From the NCBI RefSeq assembly GCF_040954835.1, contig NC_090699.1, positions 14,811,817-14,875,816 on the forward strand: a DNA stretch of 64,000 nucleotides, given 5' to 3'. The notes beneath the pieces are model-generated. The model was not told the origin of the DNA. It saw nothing but the letters and a program-made list of their open reading frames with translations, and ran no database searches. Source of the DNA: Lepisosteus oculatus. Lineage: Eukaryota; Chordata; Actinopteri; Semionotiformes; Lepisosteidae. This document shows positions 10,111-21,300 of the stretch, piece after piece. How positions within the stretch are numbered: the first letter of the stretch is position 1; the number at the start of each line of letters is the position of its first letter. The position numbers were made by a program, and so were the translations under genes.

Positions 10111-10431
10111 AGGTGTATGCTGGCCAGCATTGCTGCCTCGCAGCGCTGGGGCCCTGGGTTCGAGTCCGGCCCTGGGGTGCTGTCTGTGTGGAGTTTGCAT
10201 GTTCTCCCCGAGTTCTTGTGGGTTTCCTCCCCCAGTCCGAAGACATTAACCGGGTCGGTTAATTGGCTTCTGGGAGAATTGGTCCCGCTGTGAGTGTGTG
10301 TGTCGCCGTGTCTGTCTGGCCTGTGATGGAGTGGTGTCCTGTCCGGGGCGTACCCTGCCTTGCGCCCGTTGCTGGCTGGGATATTCTCCGGCTGCCGCAG
10401 GACCCTGAGCGAAGCAGTGAGAAAAGGTTTG
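10111..10431 (+). mobile_element. V-SINE, well-preserved tRNA-like head
   Basis: The head contains a clear B box, GGGTTCGAGTCCGGCC, preceded by GCATTGCTGCCTCGCAGCG. The core GTGTGGAGTTTGCATGTTCT follows, then GTCCGAAGACATTAACCGGG, TTAATTGGCTTCTGGGAG, a short GTGTGTGTG tract, TGATGGAGTGGTGTCC, CCTGCCTTGCGCCCGTTGC and a decayed LINE-like tail near CCCTGAGCGAAGCAGTGAG without a (TGGA)n end. Confidence 0.82.
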
Positions 10432-10524
10432 GGCTGGAGAGGTTTTGAGCACTTCTCTCTCCAAGATGGGTCTTATCAAGCTTTTATCTCAAATGCTCAT
10501 ACTTTTCTTTCTTTCTTTCTCCAG

Positions 10525-10555
10525 CTTGGGCCTGCTGGCTGATCACACTGCCAGT
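10525..10555 (+). CDS. Candidate 31-bp micro-exon (unproven)
   Basis: The best-looking splice pair in the left third of the window: a long pyrimidine tract (CTTTCTTTCTTTCTCCAG, AG at 10,523-10,524) and a consensus donor (CAGT then GTAAGT at 10,556). Two frames are open. Entered in phase 2 (from the 9,281 donor) it reads LGLLADHTAS and exits in phase 0. Entered in phase 1 it reads WACWLITLP and exits in phase 2, which would join the mucin exon in frame as Val. The second reading is hydrophobic like part of a signal peptide, but no upstream start exon was found. The two readings are mutually exclusive, and 31 bp is short. Confidence 0.28.
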
Positions 10556-10599
10556 GTAAGTCTTCTGTTTCATTGCTAAGATGAATTATATGTATTATA

Positions 10600-10718
10600 T
10601 GAATGATATCTTCAGTCAAGCATTTTCACTATCATACTGTAATATACTGATAGTATATTGTGCTTATATTCTATATAGTTACATATATACAGTTCTATAT
10701 ACTGTATACTGTTATATA
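10600..10718. repeat. AT-rich minisatellite, left part
   Basis: Contains a TATACTGATAGTATATTG segment and a CATATATACAGTTCTATATA segment in the same order as two further partial copies at 11,451-11,585. The unit is about 90 bp. The array is split by the mariner-like element at 10,721-11,450, so it was present before that insertion. Confidence 0.6.
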
Positions 10719-10720
10719 TA

Positions 10721-11450
10721 CTGATGGAAAAAAAAGAAACGCAACATTTTCTGGAATCAGAATACTATAGTTATAGCTGATGTACTTTCACAAAAAGTTG
10801 TCAATTTGTTTTAAGCCTTCCCCCTCAAGTGACCACACCAGAGCATGGCTCACACATCAGACTGGTCCATCTGAGAGATCGTTTCAGATCTGCCACCTGT
10901 ACTGCTGCTGAAACTCAGATAAGATCACTTTATTGGCCATATTGGCATGAGGAATGTGTCTTTTCCCAGACCCCAGCTTGCTCTAAATGAGACACACAGA
11001 CAGGGAGAGAGAAGCTGGGGGTCAGAGCGCAGGGTCAGCCATTTATACAGCACCCCTGGAGCAGCTGGGGTGAAGGGCCTCGCTCAGGGGCCCAATAGGG
11101 TAGGATTCCCCTGCCGGCTGTGGGATTTGAACCGGCGGAGATCCTGAGCCACAGTGCCACCGCTCCGCCCGAATGTTTGACAGAAGTGGGATATGAACAC
11201 ACACCTCCATTCGGAAACTGCCGGCAGACACACTGCCCACGTCAGTGACAGGACAGTGAGGCTCCATGCTGCTGGCCTTAGAACAAGGAGACCTGTCAGA
11301 GGTCCTCTGCTCACACCTAGACATCACACCCGACTGGCTTGGGCCAGACAGAGGCTGAGATGGACTCGTCAGCCTGTTAGATGTCCTCTTCACGCAGACG
11401 GGAGGGCCAGAGTGTGGAGGAGGGGGTGTTGCGTTTCCTTTTTCCATCAG
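10721..11450. mobile_element. Tc1/mariner-type non-autonomous transposon
   Basis: Terminal inverted repeats of about 24 bp: CTGATGGAAAAAAAAGAAAC on the left and, reverse-complemented, CTGATGGAAAAAGGAAACGC on the right. A TA dinucleotide flanks each end (10,719-10,720 and 11,451-11,452), the expected target duplication for this superfamily. The 730-bp interior includes a later SINE insertion at 10,917-11,170, so the element proper is about 475 bp. No transposase is encoded. Confidence 0.72.
10917..11170 (-). mobile_element. tRNA-derived SINE (second family), copy 2, nested
   Basis: Same family and orientation as 4,910-5,180, sharing GGGAGAGAGAAGCTGGGGGT, GGGTCAGCCATTTATACAGC and the minus-strand B-box region GGGATTTGAACCGG (as read on plus). 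The part between the B box and A box is shorter than in copy 1. It sits inside the mariner-like element and is therefore younger than it. Confidence 0.75.
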
Positions 11451-11585
11451 TATATATTGATATTATATACTGATAGGACATTGCACTGTTATATCATATA
11501 TAGTTACATATATACAGTTCTATATACAGTATATACCGTGATATATATTGATATTATATCCTGATAGTACATTGTACTGCTCATG
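11451..11585. repeat. AT-rich minisatellite, right part
   Basis: About one and a half units of roughly 91 bp. TATATATTGATATTATATAC starts one unit at 11,451 and a close copy starts the next at 11,542. The TATAGTTACATATATACAGT segment is shared with the left part at 10,600-10,718. Confidence 0.65.
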
Positions 11586-11599
11586 CACTTCAATTCCTA

Positions 11600-12398
11600 T
11601 CACGCCCTACATTATTTCTGTTTGCAAAAGACAACACAAGTGAATGCATTGTCCCAGGTGGTTTCGAACCAGCTCCTTACGACGGGAGCCTGGGGGTGTT
11701 AGGAATTGTTGGAAAACAGACACAGGAGCGTCTCGACACCCACGAGCGCCGCACGCGCCAGGTCGCTCCCTCGGGCTCTGGGTCGGTTGGGGGTCGGTGG
11801 GGTGAGGACCGACAGGCCGGAGCGGGGCGTTAGACGCCCTCTGACTCCACCGCATCACAGCCCGTTTCAAGACGGCGGGCTTTGATCATCACCGCGCGTG
11901 GGGGAGGGATTCATGTTGTTGGTCTCAGCTGATTACTGTTCGCCTGTCACTCGTGTGCTTTCTTCCAGCTGATCAATGTCAGTGAGATGTTATTTAAATT
12001 AAACTGAAAGTCCATGTATTTGTACTTTAAATATCAAACCGAGGGAGAGCTACAGAAGTCTTTTAACTATACAACTGACACATTGCAGTGCATTATGTGA
12101 CTGTATAGGGGCGGCTATTCTCTGCAGGGAATTCTGATAAATTGCGAGATCCCACTGTCACGTCCAAACCGGTCACGCGTGAACAGTATCGCAGGGAAGC
12201 AGTACAGCCCACTGCGAAGGTGAAACTAAGAAAAAACAATGAGCTTAAAGAATACTAAAACATTAAAAATACTGCCGGGAGTGAAGAAGTGAAAGCCGTC
12301 ACCAAAGTAATACTGTACATTCTAGCTTGCTGTCAAAAACACTGAGAAAAACAAAAGTGGATAACACACAATTTAATTGTATGTTTCTCCCAATTTAG
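11600..12398. other. Intron-like DNA with a CpG-rich patch
   Basis: A GC- and CpG-rich patch lies at about 11,690-11,910 (CGAGCGCCGCACGCGCC and neighbours) and could be a small regulatory island, with no supporting TATA box or start codon. A pyrimidine-rich acceptor (GTGCTTTCTTCCAG, AG at 11,967-11,968) opens a frame from 11,969 that reads LINVSEMLFKLN before a stop. It could be a terminal exon of the short-exon chain to the left, or noise. The rest is AT-rich and ends at the acceptor of the mucin exon. Confidence 0.35.
12384..12398 (+). other. Splice acceptor of the mucin exon
   Basis: TTTCTCCCAATTTAG ends at 12,398. It has a moderate pyrimidine tract, with a plausible branch region (CACACAATTTAATTG) just upstream. 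The mucin frame is open only from 12,346 (an in-frame stop lies at 12,343-12,345), so an acceptor must lie between there and the repeats, and this is the best one. It leaves one base (T, 12,399) to complete a split codon, i.e. a phase-2 intron. Confidence 0.6.
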
Positions 12399-15300
12399 TA
12401 CAATGTCGGCAACGTCAGTGGTAAGTGAGGCTACAACCACAATTTCCCCAGTGTCGACGGATGTGAATGACTCAGTAACACTTACAACACATAATCTACC
12501 CTCCACAACGACAATGGGCCCAACTACGACAAGTGGCACGATTTCTAATGAACAAACCACAACACCAACCCAAACAACGCAAGCACCCACGACAACAACT
12601 GCAGCTGACCCTACCACAGCAATGGGTACAACAACAACACTCCCTACAACAACTATGAGCAGCCAAAGTACCACAACAACAGCTCCCCAAGACGTCACAA
12701 CAATGAATGTCCCAACTACAACCACAACGCTTCCGCAAATTACCACAACAGCAAATTCTCCATCCACAAGCAAAACGACAACAACTACAACATTAGCACA
12801 GACTACCACCACAACTGCCCCCACCACCACAACAACTCCTGAAACTGCTACACCTGCCCCAACTACCACAACTACTCCACCAAGCACAACAACAGCCCCA
12901 ACAACTACAACACCTGCCCCTACTACCACAACAACTGCCCCCACCACCACAACAACTCCTGAAACTACTACACCTGCCCCAACTACCACAACTACTCCAC
13001 CAAGCACAACAACAGCCCCAACAACTACAACACCTGCCCCAACTACCACAACAACTGCCCCCACCACCACAACAGCTCCTGAAACTACTACACCTGCCCC
13101 AACTACCACAACAACTGCCCCCACCACCACAACAACTCCTGAAACTACTACAACACCTGCCCCTACTACCACAACAACTGCCCCCACCACCACAACAACT
13201 CCTGAAACTACTACACCTGCCCCAACTACCACAACTACTCCACCAAGCACAACTACAGCCCCAACAACTACAACACCTGCCCCTACTACCACAACAACTG
13301 CCCCCACCACCACAACAACTCCTGAAACTACTACAACACCTGCCCCAACTACCACAACTACTCCACCAAGCACAACTCCAGCCCCAACAACTACAACAAC
13401 TGCCCCCACCACCACAACTCCCGAAACTACTACAACACCTGCCCCTACTACCACAACAACTGCCCCCACCACCACAACAACTCCTGAAACTACAACACCT
13501 GCCCCAACTACCACAACTACTCCACCAAGCACAACTACAGCCCAAACAACTACAACACCTGCCCCTACTACCACAACAACTGCCCCAACCACCACAACAA
13601 CTCCTGAAACTACTACACCTGCCCCAACTACCACCACTACTCCACAAAGCACAACAACAGCCCCAACAACCACAACACCTGCCCCTACTACCACAACAAC
13701 TGTCCCCACCACCACAACAACTCCTGAAACTACTACACCTCCCCCAACTACCACAACTACTCCACCAAGCACAACTACAGCCTCAACAACTACAACACCT
13801 GTCCCTACTACCACAACAACTGCCCCCGCAACAACAACTCCTGAAACTACTACACCTGCCCCAACTACCACCACTACTCCAACAAGCACAACTACAGCCC
13901 CAACAACTACAACACCTGCCCCTACTACCACAACAACTGCCCCCACCACCACAACAACTCCTGAAACTACTACACCTGCCCCAACTACCACAACTACTCC
14001 ACCAAGCACAACTACAGCCCCAAGAACCACAACACCGGCCCCTACTACCACAACAACTGCCCCCACCACCACAACAACTCCTGAAACTACTACACCTGCC
14101 CCAACTACCACAACTACTCCACCAAGCACAACAACAGCCCCAACAACTACAACACCTGCCCCTACTACCATAACAACTGCCCCCACCACCACAACAACTC
14201 CTGAAACTACTACACCTGCCCCAACTACCACAACTACTCCACCAAGCACAACTACAGCCCCAACAACTACAACACCTGCCCCTACTACCACAACAACTGC
14301 CCCCACCACCACAACAACTCCTGAAACTACTACACCTGCCCCAACTACCACAACTACTCCACCAAGCACAACAACAGCCCCAACAACTACAACGACTGCC
14401 CCCACCACCACAACTCCCGAAACTACAACACCTGCCCCAACTACCACCAGTACTCCACCAAGCACAACTACAGCCCCAACAGCTACAACACCTGCCCCTA
14501 CTACCACAACAACTGCCCCCACCACCACAAACACTCCTGAAACTACTACACCTGCCCCAAGTACCACAACTACTCCACCAAGCACAACTACAGCCCCAAC
14601 AACTACAACACCTGCCCCTACTACCACAACAACTGCCCCCACCACCACAACAACTCCTGAAACTACTACACCTGCCCCAAGTACCACAACTACTCCACCA
14701 AGCACAACTACAGCCCCAACAACTACAACACCTGCCCCTACTACCACAACAACTGCCCCCACCACCACAACAACTCCTGAAACTACTACACCTGCCCCAA
14801 CTACCACAACTACTCCACCAAGCACAACTACAGCCCCAACAACTACAACACCTGCCCTTACTACCACAACAACTGCCCCCACCACCACAACAACTCCTGA
14901 AACTACTACACCTGCCCCAACTACCACAACTACTCCACCAAGCACAACTACAGCCCCACCAACTACAACACCTGCCCCAACTACCACAACTACTCCACCA
15001 AGCACAACAACAGCCCCAACAACTACAACAGCTGCCCCCACCACCACAACTCCCGAAACTACTACAACACCTGCCCCAACTACCATCACTACTCCACCAA
15101 GCACAACAACAGCCCCAACAACCACAACACCTGCCACTACTACCACAACAACTGCCCCCACCACCACAACAACTCCTGAAACTACTACACCTGCCCCAAC
15201 TACCACAACTACTCCACCAAGCACAACTACAGCCCCAACAACCACAACACCTGCCACTACTACCACAACAACTGCCCCCACCACCACCACAACTCCTGAA

Positions 15301-18300
15301 ACTACTACACCTGCCCCAACTACCAGCACTACTCCACCAAGCACAACAACAGCCCCAACAACTACAACGACTGCCCCCACCACCACAACTCCCGAAACTA
15401 CTACAACACCTGCCCCTAGTACCACAACAACTGCCCCCACCACAACAACAACTCCTGAAACTACTACACCTGCCCCAACTACCACAACTACTCCACCAAG
15501 CACAACTACAGCCCCAACAACTACAACACCTGCCTCTACTACCACAACAACTGCCCCCACCACCACAACAACTCCTGAAACTACTACACCTGCCCCAACT
15601 ACCACAACTACTCCACCAAGCACAACTACAGCCCCAACAACCACAACACCTGCCACTACTACCACAACAACTGCCCCCACCACCACCACAACTCCTGAAA
15701 CTACAACACCTGCCCCTACTACCACAACAACTGCCCCCACCACCACAACAACTCCTGAAACTACTACACCTGCCCCAACTACCACAACTACTCCACCAAG
15801 CACAACTACAGCCCCAACAACTACAACACCTGCCCCTACTACCACAACAACTGCCCCCACCACCACAACAACTCCTGAAACTACTACACCTGCCCCAACT
15901 ACCACAACTACTCCACCAAGCACAACTACAGCCCAAACAACTACAACACCTGCCCCAACTACCACAACTACTCCACCAAGCACAACAACAGCCCCAACAA
16001 CTACAACAACTGCCCCCACCACCACAACTCCCGAAACTACTACAACACCTGCCCCAACTACCACCACTTCTCCACCAAGCACAACAACAGCCCCAACAAC
16101 TACAACACCTGCCCCTACTACCATAACAACTGCCCCCACCACCACAACAACTCCTGAAACTACTACAACAGCTGCCCCAACTACCACAACTACTCCACCA
16201 AGCACAACTACAGCCCCAACAACTACAACACCTGCCCCTACTACCACAACAACTGCCCCCACCACCACAACAACTCCTGAAACTACTACACCTGCCCCAA
16301 CTACCACCACTACTCCACCAAGCACAACTTCAGCCCCAACAACCACAACACCTGCCCCTACTACCACAACAACTGCCCCCACCACCACAACAACTCCTGA
16401 AACTACTACACCTGCCCCAACTACCACAACTACTCCACCAAGCACAACTTCAACCCCAACAACCACAACACCTGCCCCTACTACCACAACAACTGCCCCC
16501 ACCACCACAACAACTCCTGAAACTACTACACCTGCCCCAAGTACCACAACTACTCCACCAAGCACAACTACAGCCCCAACAACCACAACACCTGCCCCTA
16601 CTACCACAACAACTGCCCCCACCACCACAACAACTCCTGAAACTACTACACCTGCCCCAACTACCACAACTACTCCACCAAGCACAACTACAGCCCCAAC
16701 AACTACAACACCTGCCCCTACTACCACAACAACTGCCCCCACCTCCACAACAACTCCTGAAGCTACTACACCTGCCCCAACTACCACAACTACTCCACCA
16801 AGCACAACTACAGCCCCAACAACTACAACACCTGCCCCTACTACCACAACAACTGCCCCCACCACCACAACAACTCCTGAAACTACTACACCTGCCCCAA
16901 CTACCACAACTACTCCACCAAGCACAACAACAGCCCCAACAACTACAACAACTGCCCCCACCACCACAACTCCCGAAACTACTACAACACCTACCCCAAC
17001 TACCACCACTTCTTCACCAAGCACAACAACAGCCCCAACAACTACAACACCTGCCCCTACTACCATAACAACTGCCCCCACCACCACAACAACTCCTGAA
17101 ACTACTACAACACCTGCCCAAACTACCACCACTACTCCACCAAGCACAACTACAGCCCCAACAACTACAACACCTGCCCCTACTACCACAACAACTGCCC
17201 CCACCACCACAACAACCCCTGAAACTACTACACCTGCCCCAAGTACCACAACTACTCCACCAAGCACAACTACAGCCCCAAAAACTACAACACCTGCCCC
17301 TACTACCACAACAACTGCCCCCACCACCACAACAACTCCTGAAACTACTACACCTGCCCCAACTACCACAACTACTCCACCAAGCACAACTCCAGCCCCA
17401 ACAACTACAACACCTGCCCCTACTACCACAACAACTGCCCCCACCACCACAATAACTCCTGAAACTACTACACCTGCCCCAACTACCACAACTACTCCAC
17501 CAAGCACAACTACAGCCCCAACAACTACAACACCTGCCCCTACTACCACAACAACTGCCCCCACCACCACAACAACTCCTGAAACTACTACACCTGCCCC
17601 AACTACCACAACTACTCCACCAAGCACAACTACAGCCCCAACAACTACAACAACTGCCCCCACCACAACAACTGCCCCCACCACCACAACAACTCCTGAA
17701 ACTACTACACCTGCCCCAACTACCACAACTACTCCACCAAGCACAACTACAGCCCAAACAACTACAACACCTGCCCCTACTACCACAACAACTGTCCCCA
17801 CCACCACAACAACTCCTGAAACTACTACACCTGCCCCAAGTACCACAACTACTCCACCAAGCACAACAACAGCCCCAACAACTACAACTAGTACCCCCAC
17901 CACAACAACAACTCCTGAAACTACAACAACACCTTCCCCAACTACCACAACTACTCCACCAAGCACAACTACAGCCCCAACAACTACATCAGCTGCCCCT
18001 ACTACCACAACAACTGCCCCCACCACCACAACAACTCCTGAAACTACTACAACGCCTGCCCCAACTACCACAACAACTGCCCCCACCACCACAACAACTC
18101 CTGAAACTACAACAACACCTGCCCAAACTACCACCACTACTCCAGCAAGCACAACAACAGCCCCAACAACTACAACACCTGGCCCTACTACCACAACAAC
18201 TGCCCCCACCACCACAACAAGTCCTGAAACTACTACACCTGGCCTAACTACCACCACTACTCCACCAAGCACAACAACAGCCCCAACAACTACAACACCT

Positions 18301-21300
18301 GCCCCTACTACCACAACAACTGCCCCCACCACCACAACAACTCCTGAAACTACTACACCTGCCCCAACTACCACAACTACTCCACCAAGCACAACTACAG
18401 CCCCAACAACTACAACAACTGCCCCCACCACAACAACTGCCCCCACCACCACAACAACTCCTGAAACTACTACACCTGCCCCAACTACCACAACTACTCC
18501 ACCAAGCACAACTACAGCCCCACCAACTACAACACCTGCCCCAACTACCACAACTACTCCACCAAGCACAACAACAGCCCCAACAACTACAACAACTGCC
18601 CCCACCACCACAACTCCCGAAACTACTACAACACCTGCCCCAACTACCATCACTACTCCACCAAGCACAACAACAGCCCCAACAACCACAACACCTGCCC
18701 CTACTACCACAACAACTGCCCCCACCACCACAACAACTCCTGAAACTACTACACCTGCCCCAACTACCACAACTACTCCACCAAGCACAACTACAGCCCC
18801 AACAACTACAACACCTGCCCCTACTACCACAACAACTGCCCCCACCACCACAACAACTCCTGAAACTACTACACCTGCCCCAACTACCACAACTACTCCA
18901 CCAAGCACAACTACAGCCCCAACAACCACAACACCTGCCCCTACTACCACAACAACTGCCCCCACCACCACAACAACTCCTGAAACTTCTACACCTGCCT
19001 CAACTACCACAACTACTCCACCAAGCACAACTACAGCCCCAACAACTACAACACCTGCCCCTACTACCACAACAAGTACCCCCACCACCACAACAACTCC
19101 TGAAACTACTACACCTTCCTCAACTACCACAACTACTCCACCAAGCACAACTACAGCCCAAAAAACTACAACACCTTCCCCTACTACCACAACAACTGCC
19201 CCCACCACCACAACAACTCCTGAAACTACTACACCTGCCCCAAGTACCACAACTACTCCACCAAGCACAACTACAGCCCCAACAACCACAACACCTGCCC
19301 CTACTACCACAACAACTGCCCCCACCACCACAACAACTCCTGAAACTACTACACCTGCCCCAACTACCACAACTACTCCACCAAGCACAACTACAGCCCC
19401 AACAACTACAACACCTGCCCCTACTACCACAACAACTGCCCCCACCACCACAACAACTCCTGAAACTACTACACCTGCCCCAACTACCACAACTACTCCA
19501 CCAAGCACAACATCAGCCCCAACAACTACAACAACTGCCTCCACCACCACAACTCCCGAAACTACTACAACACCTGCCCCAACTACCACCACTACTCCAC
19601 CAAGCACAACAACAGCCCCAACAACTACAACACCTGCCCCTACTACCATAACAACTGCCCCCACCACCACAACAACTCCTGAAACTACTACAACACCTGC
19701 CCAAACTACCACCACTACTCCACCAAGCACAACTACAGCCCCAACAACTACAACACCTGCCCCTACTACCACAACAACTGCCCCAACCACCACAACAACT
19801 CCTGAAACTACTACACCTGCCCCAAGTACCACAACTACTCCACCAAGCACAACTACAGCCCCAACAACCACAACACCTGCCCCTACTACCACAACAACTG
19901 CCCCCACCACCACAACAATTCCTGAAACTACTACACCTGCCCCAATTACCACAACTACTCCACCAAGCACAACTACAGCCCCAACAACTACAACACCTGC
20001 CCCTACTACCACAACAACTGCCCCCATCACCACAACAACTCCTGAAACTACTACACCTGCCCCAAGTACCACAACTACTCCACCAAGCACAACTACAGCC
20101 CCAACAACTACAACACCTGCCCCTACTACCACAACAACTGCCCCCACCACCACAACAACTCCTGAAACTACTACACCTGCCCCAACTACCACAACTACTC
20201 CACCAAGCACAACTACAGCCCCAACAACTACAACACCTGCTCCTACTACCACAACAACTGCCCCCACCACCACAACAACTCCTGAAACTACTACACCTGC
20301 CTCAACTACCACAACTACTCCACCAAGCACAACTACAGCCCAAACAACTACAACACCTGCCCCTACTACCACAACAACTGTCCCCACCACCACAACAACT
20401 CCTGAAACTACTACACCTGCCCCAAGTACCACAACTACTCCACCAAGCACAACAACAGCCCCAACAACTACAACTAGTACCCCCACCACAACAACAACTC
20501 CTGAAACTACAACAACACCTTCCCCAACTACCACAACTACTCCACCAAGCACAACTACAGCCCCAACAACTACAACAGCTGCCCCTACTACCACAACAAC
20601 TGCCCCCACCACCACAACAACTTCTGAAACTACTACACCTGCCCCAAGTACCACAACTACTCCACCAAGCACAACTACAGCCCCAACAACTACAACACCT
20701 GCCCCTACTACCACAACAACTGCCCCCACCACCACAACAACTCCTGAAACTACTACACCTGCCCCAACTACCACAACTACTCCACCAAGCACAACTACAG
20801 CCCCAACAACCACAACACCTGCCCCTACTACCACAACAAGTACCCCCACCACCACAACAACTCCTGAAACTACTACACCTTCCTCAACTACCACAACTAC
20901 TCCACCAAGCACAACTACAGCCCCAACAACTACAACACCTTCCCCTACTACCACAACAACTGCCCCCACCACCACAACAACTCCTGAAACTACTACACCT
21001 GCCCCAAGTACCACAACTACTCCACCAAGCACAACTACAGCCCCAACAACCACAACACCTGCCCCTACTACCACAACAACTGCCCCCACCACCACAACAA
21101 CTCCTGAAACTACTACACCTGCCCCAACTACCACAACTACTCCACCAAGCACAACTACAGCCCCAACAACTACAACACCTGCCCCTACTACCACAACAAC
21201 TGCCCCCACCACCACAACAACTCCTGAAACTACTACACCTGCCCCAACTACCACAACTACTCCACCAAGCACAACTACAGCCCCAACAACTACAACACCT

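Noticed and set aside
10140-10180. A tRNA gene
   Set aside because: The GGGTTCGAGTCC B box belongs to the V-SINE head; no cloverleaf can be completed. The same holds for the SINE heads at 5,100-5,180 and 11,110-11,170.
11969-12008. Terminal exon reading LINVSEMLFKLN then stop
   Set aside because: Only an acceptor supports it. The peptide is short and unrecognised and no polyadenylation signal was found nearby. Kept as a mention only.
12403-12405. ATG at 12,403 as the true start of the mucin
   Set aside because: Poor start context, no signal peptide after it, and a splice acceptor five bases upstream. An internal exon fits better.
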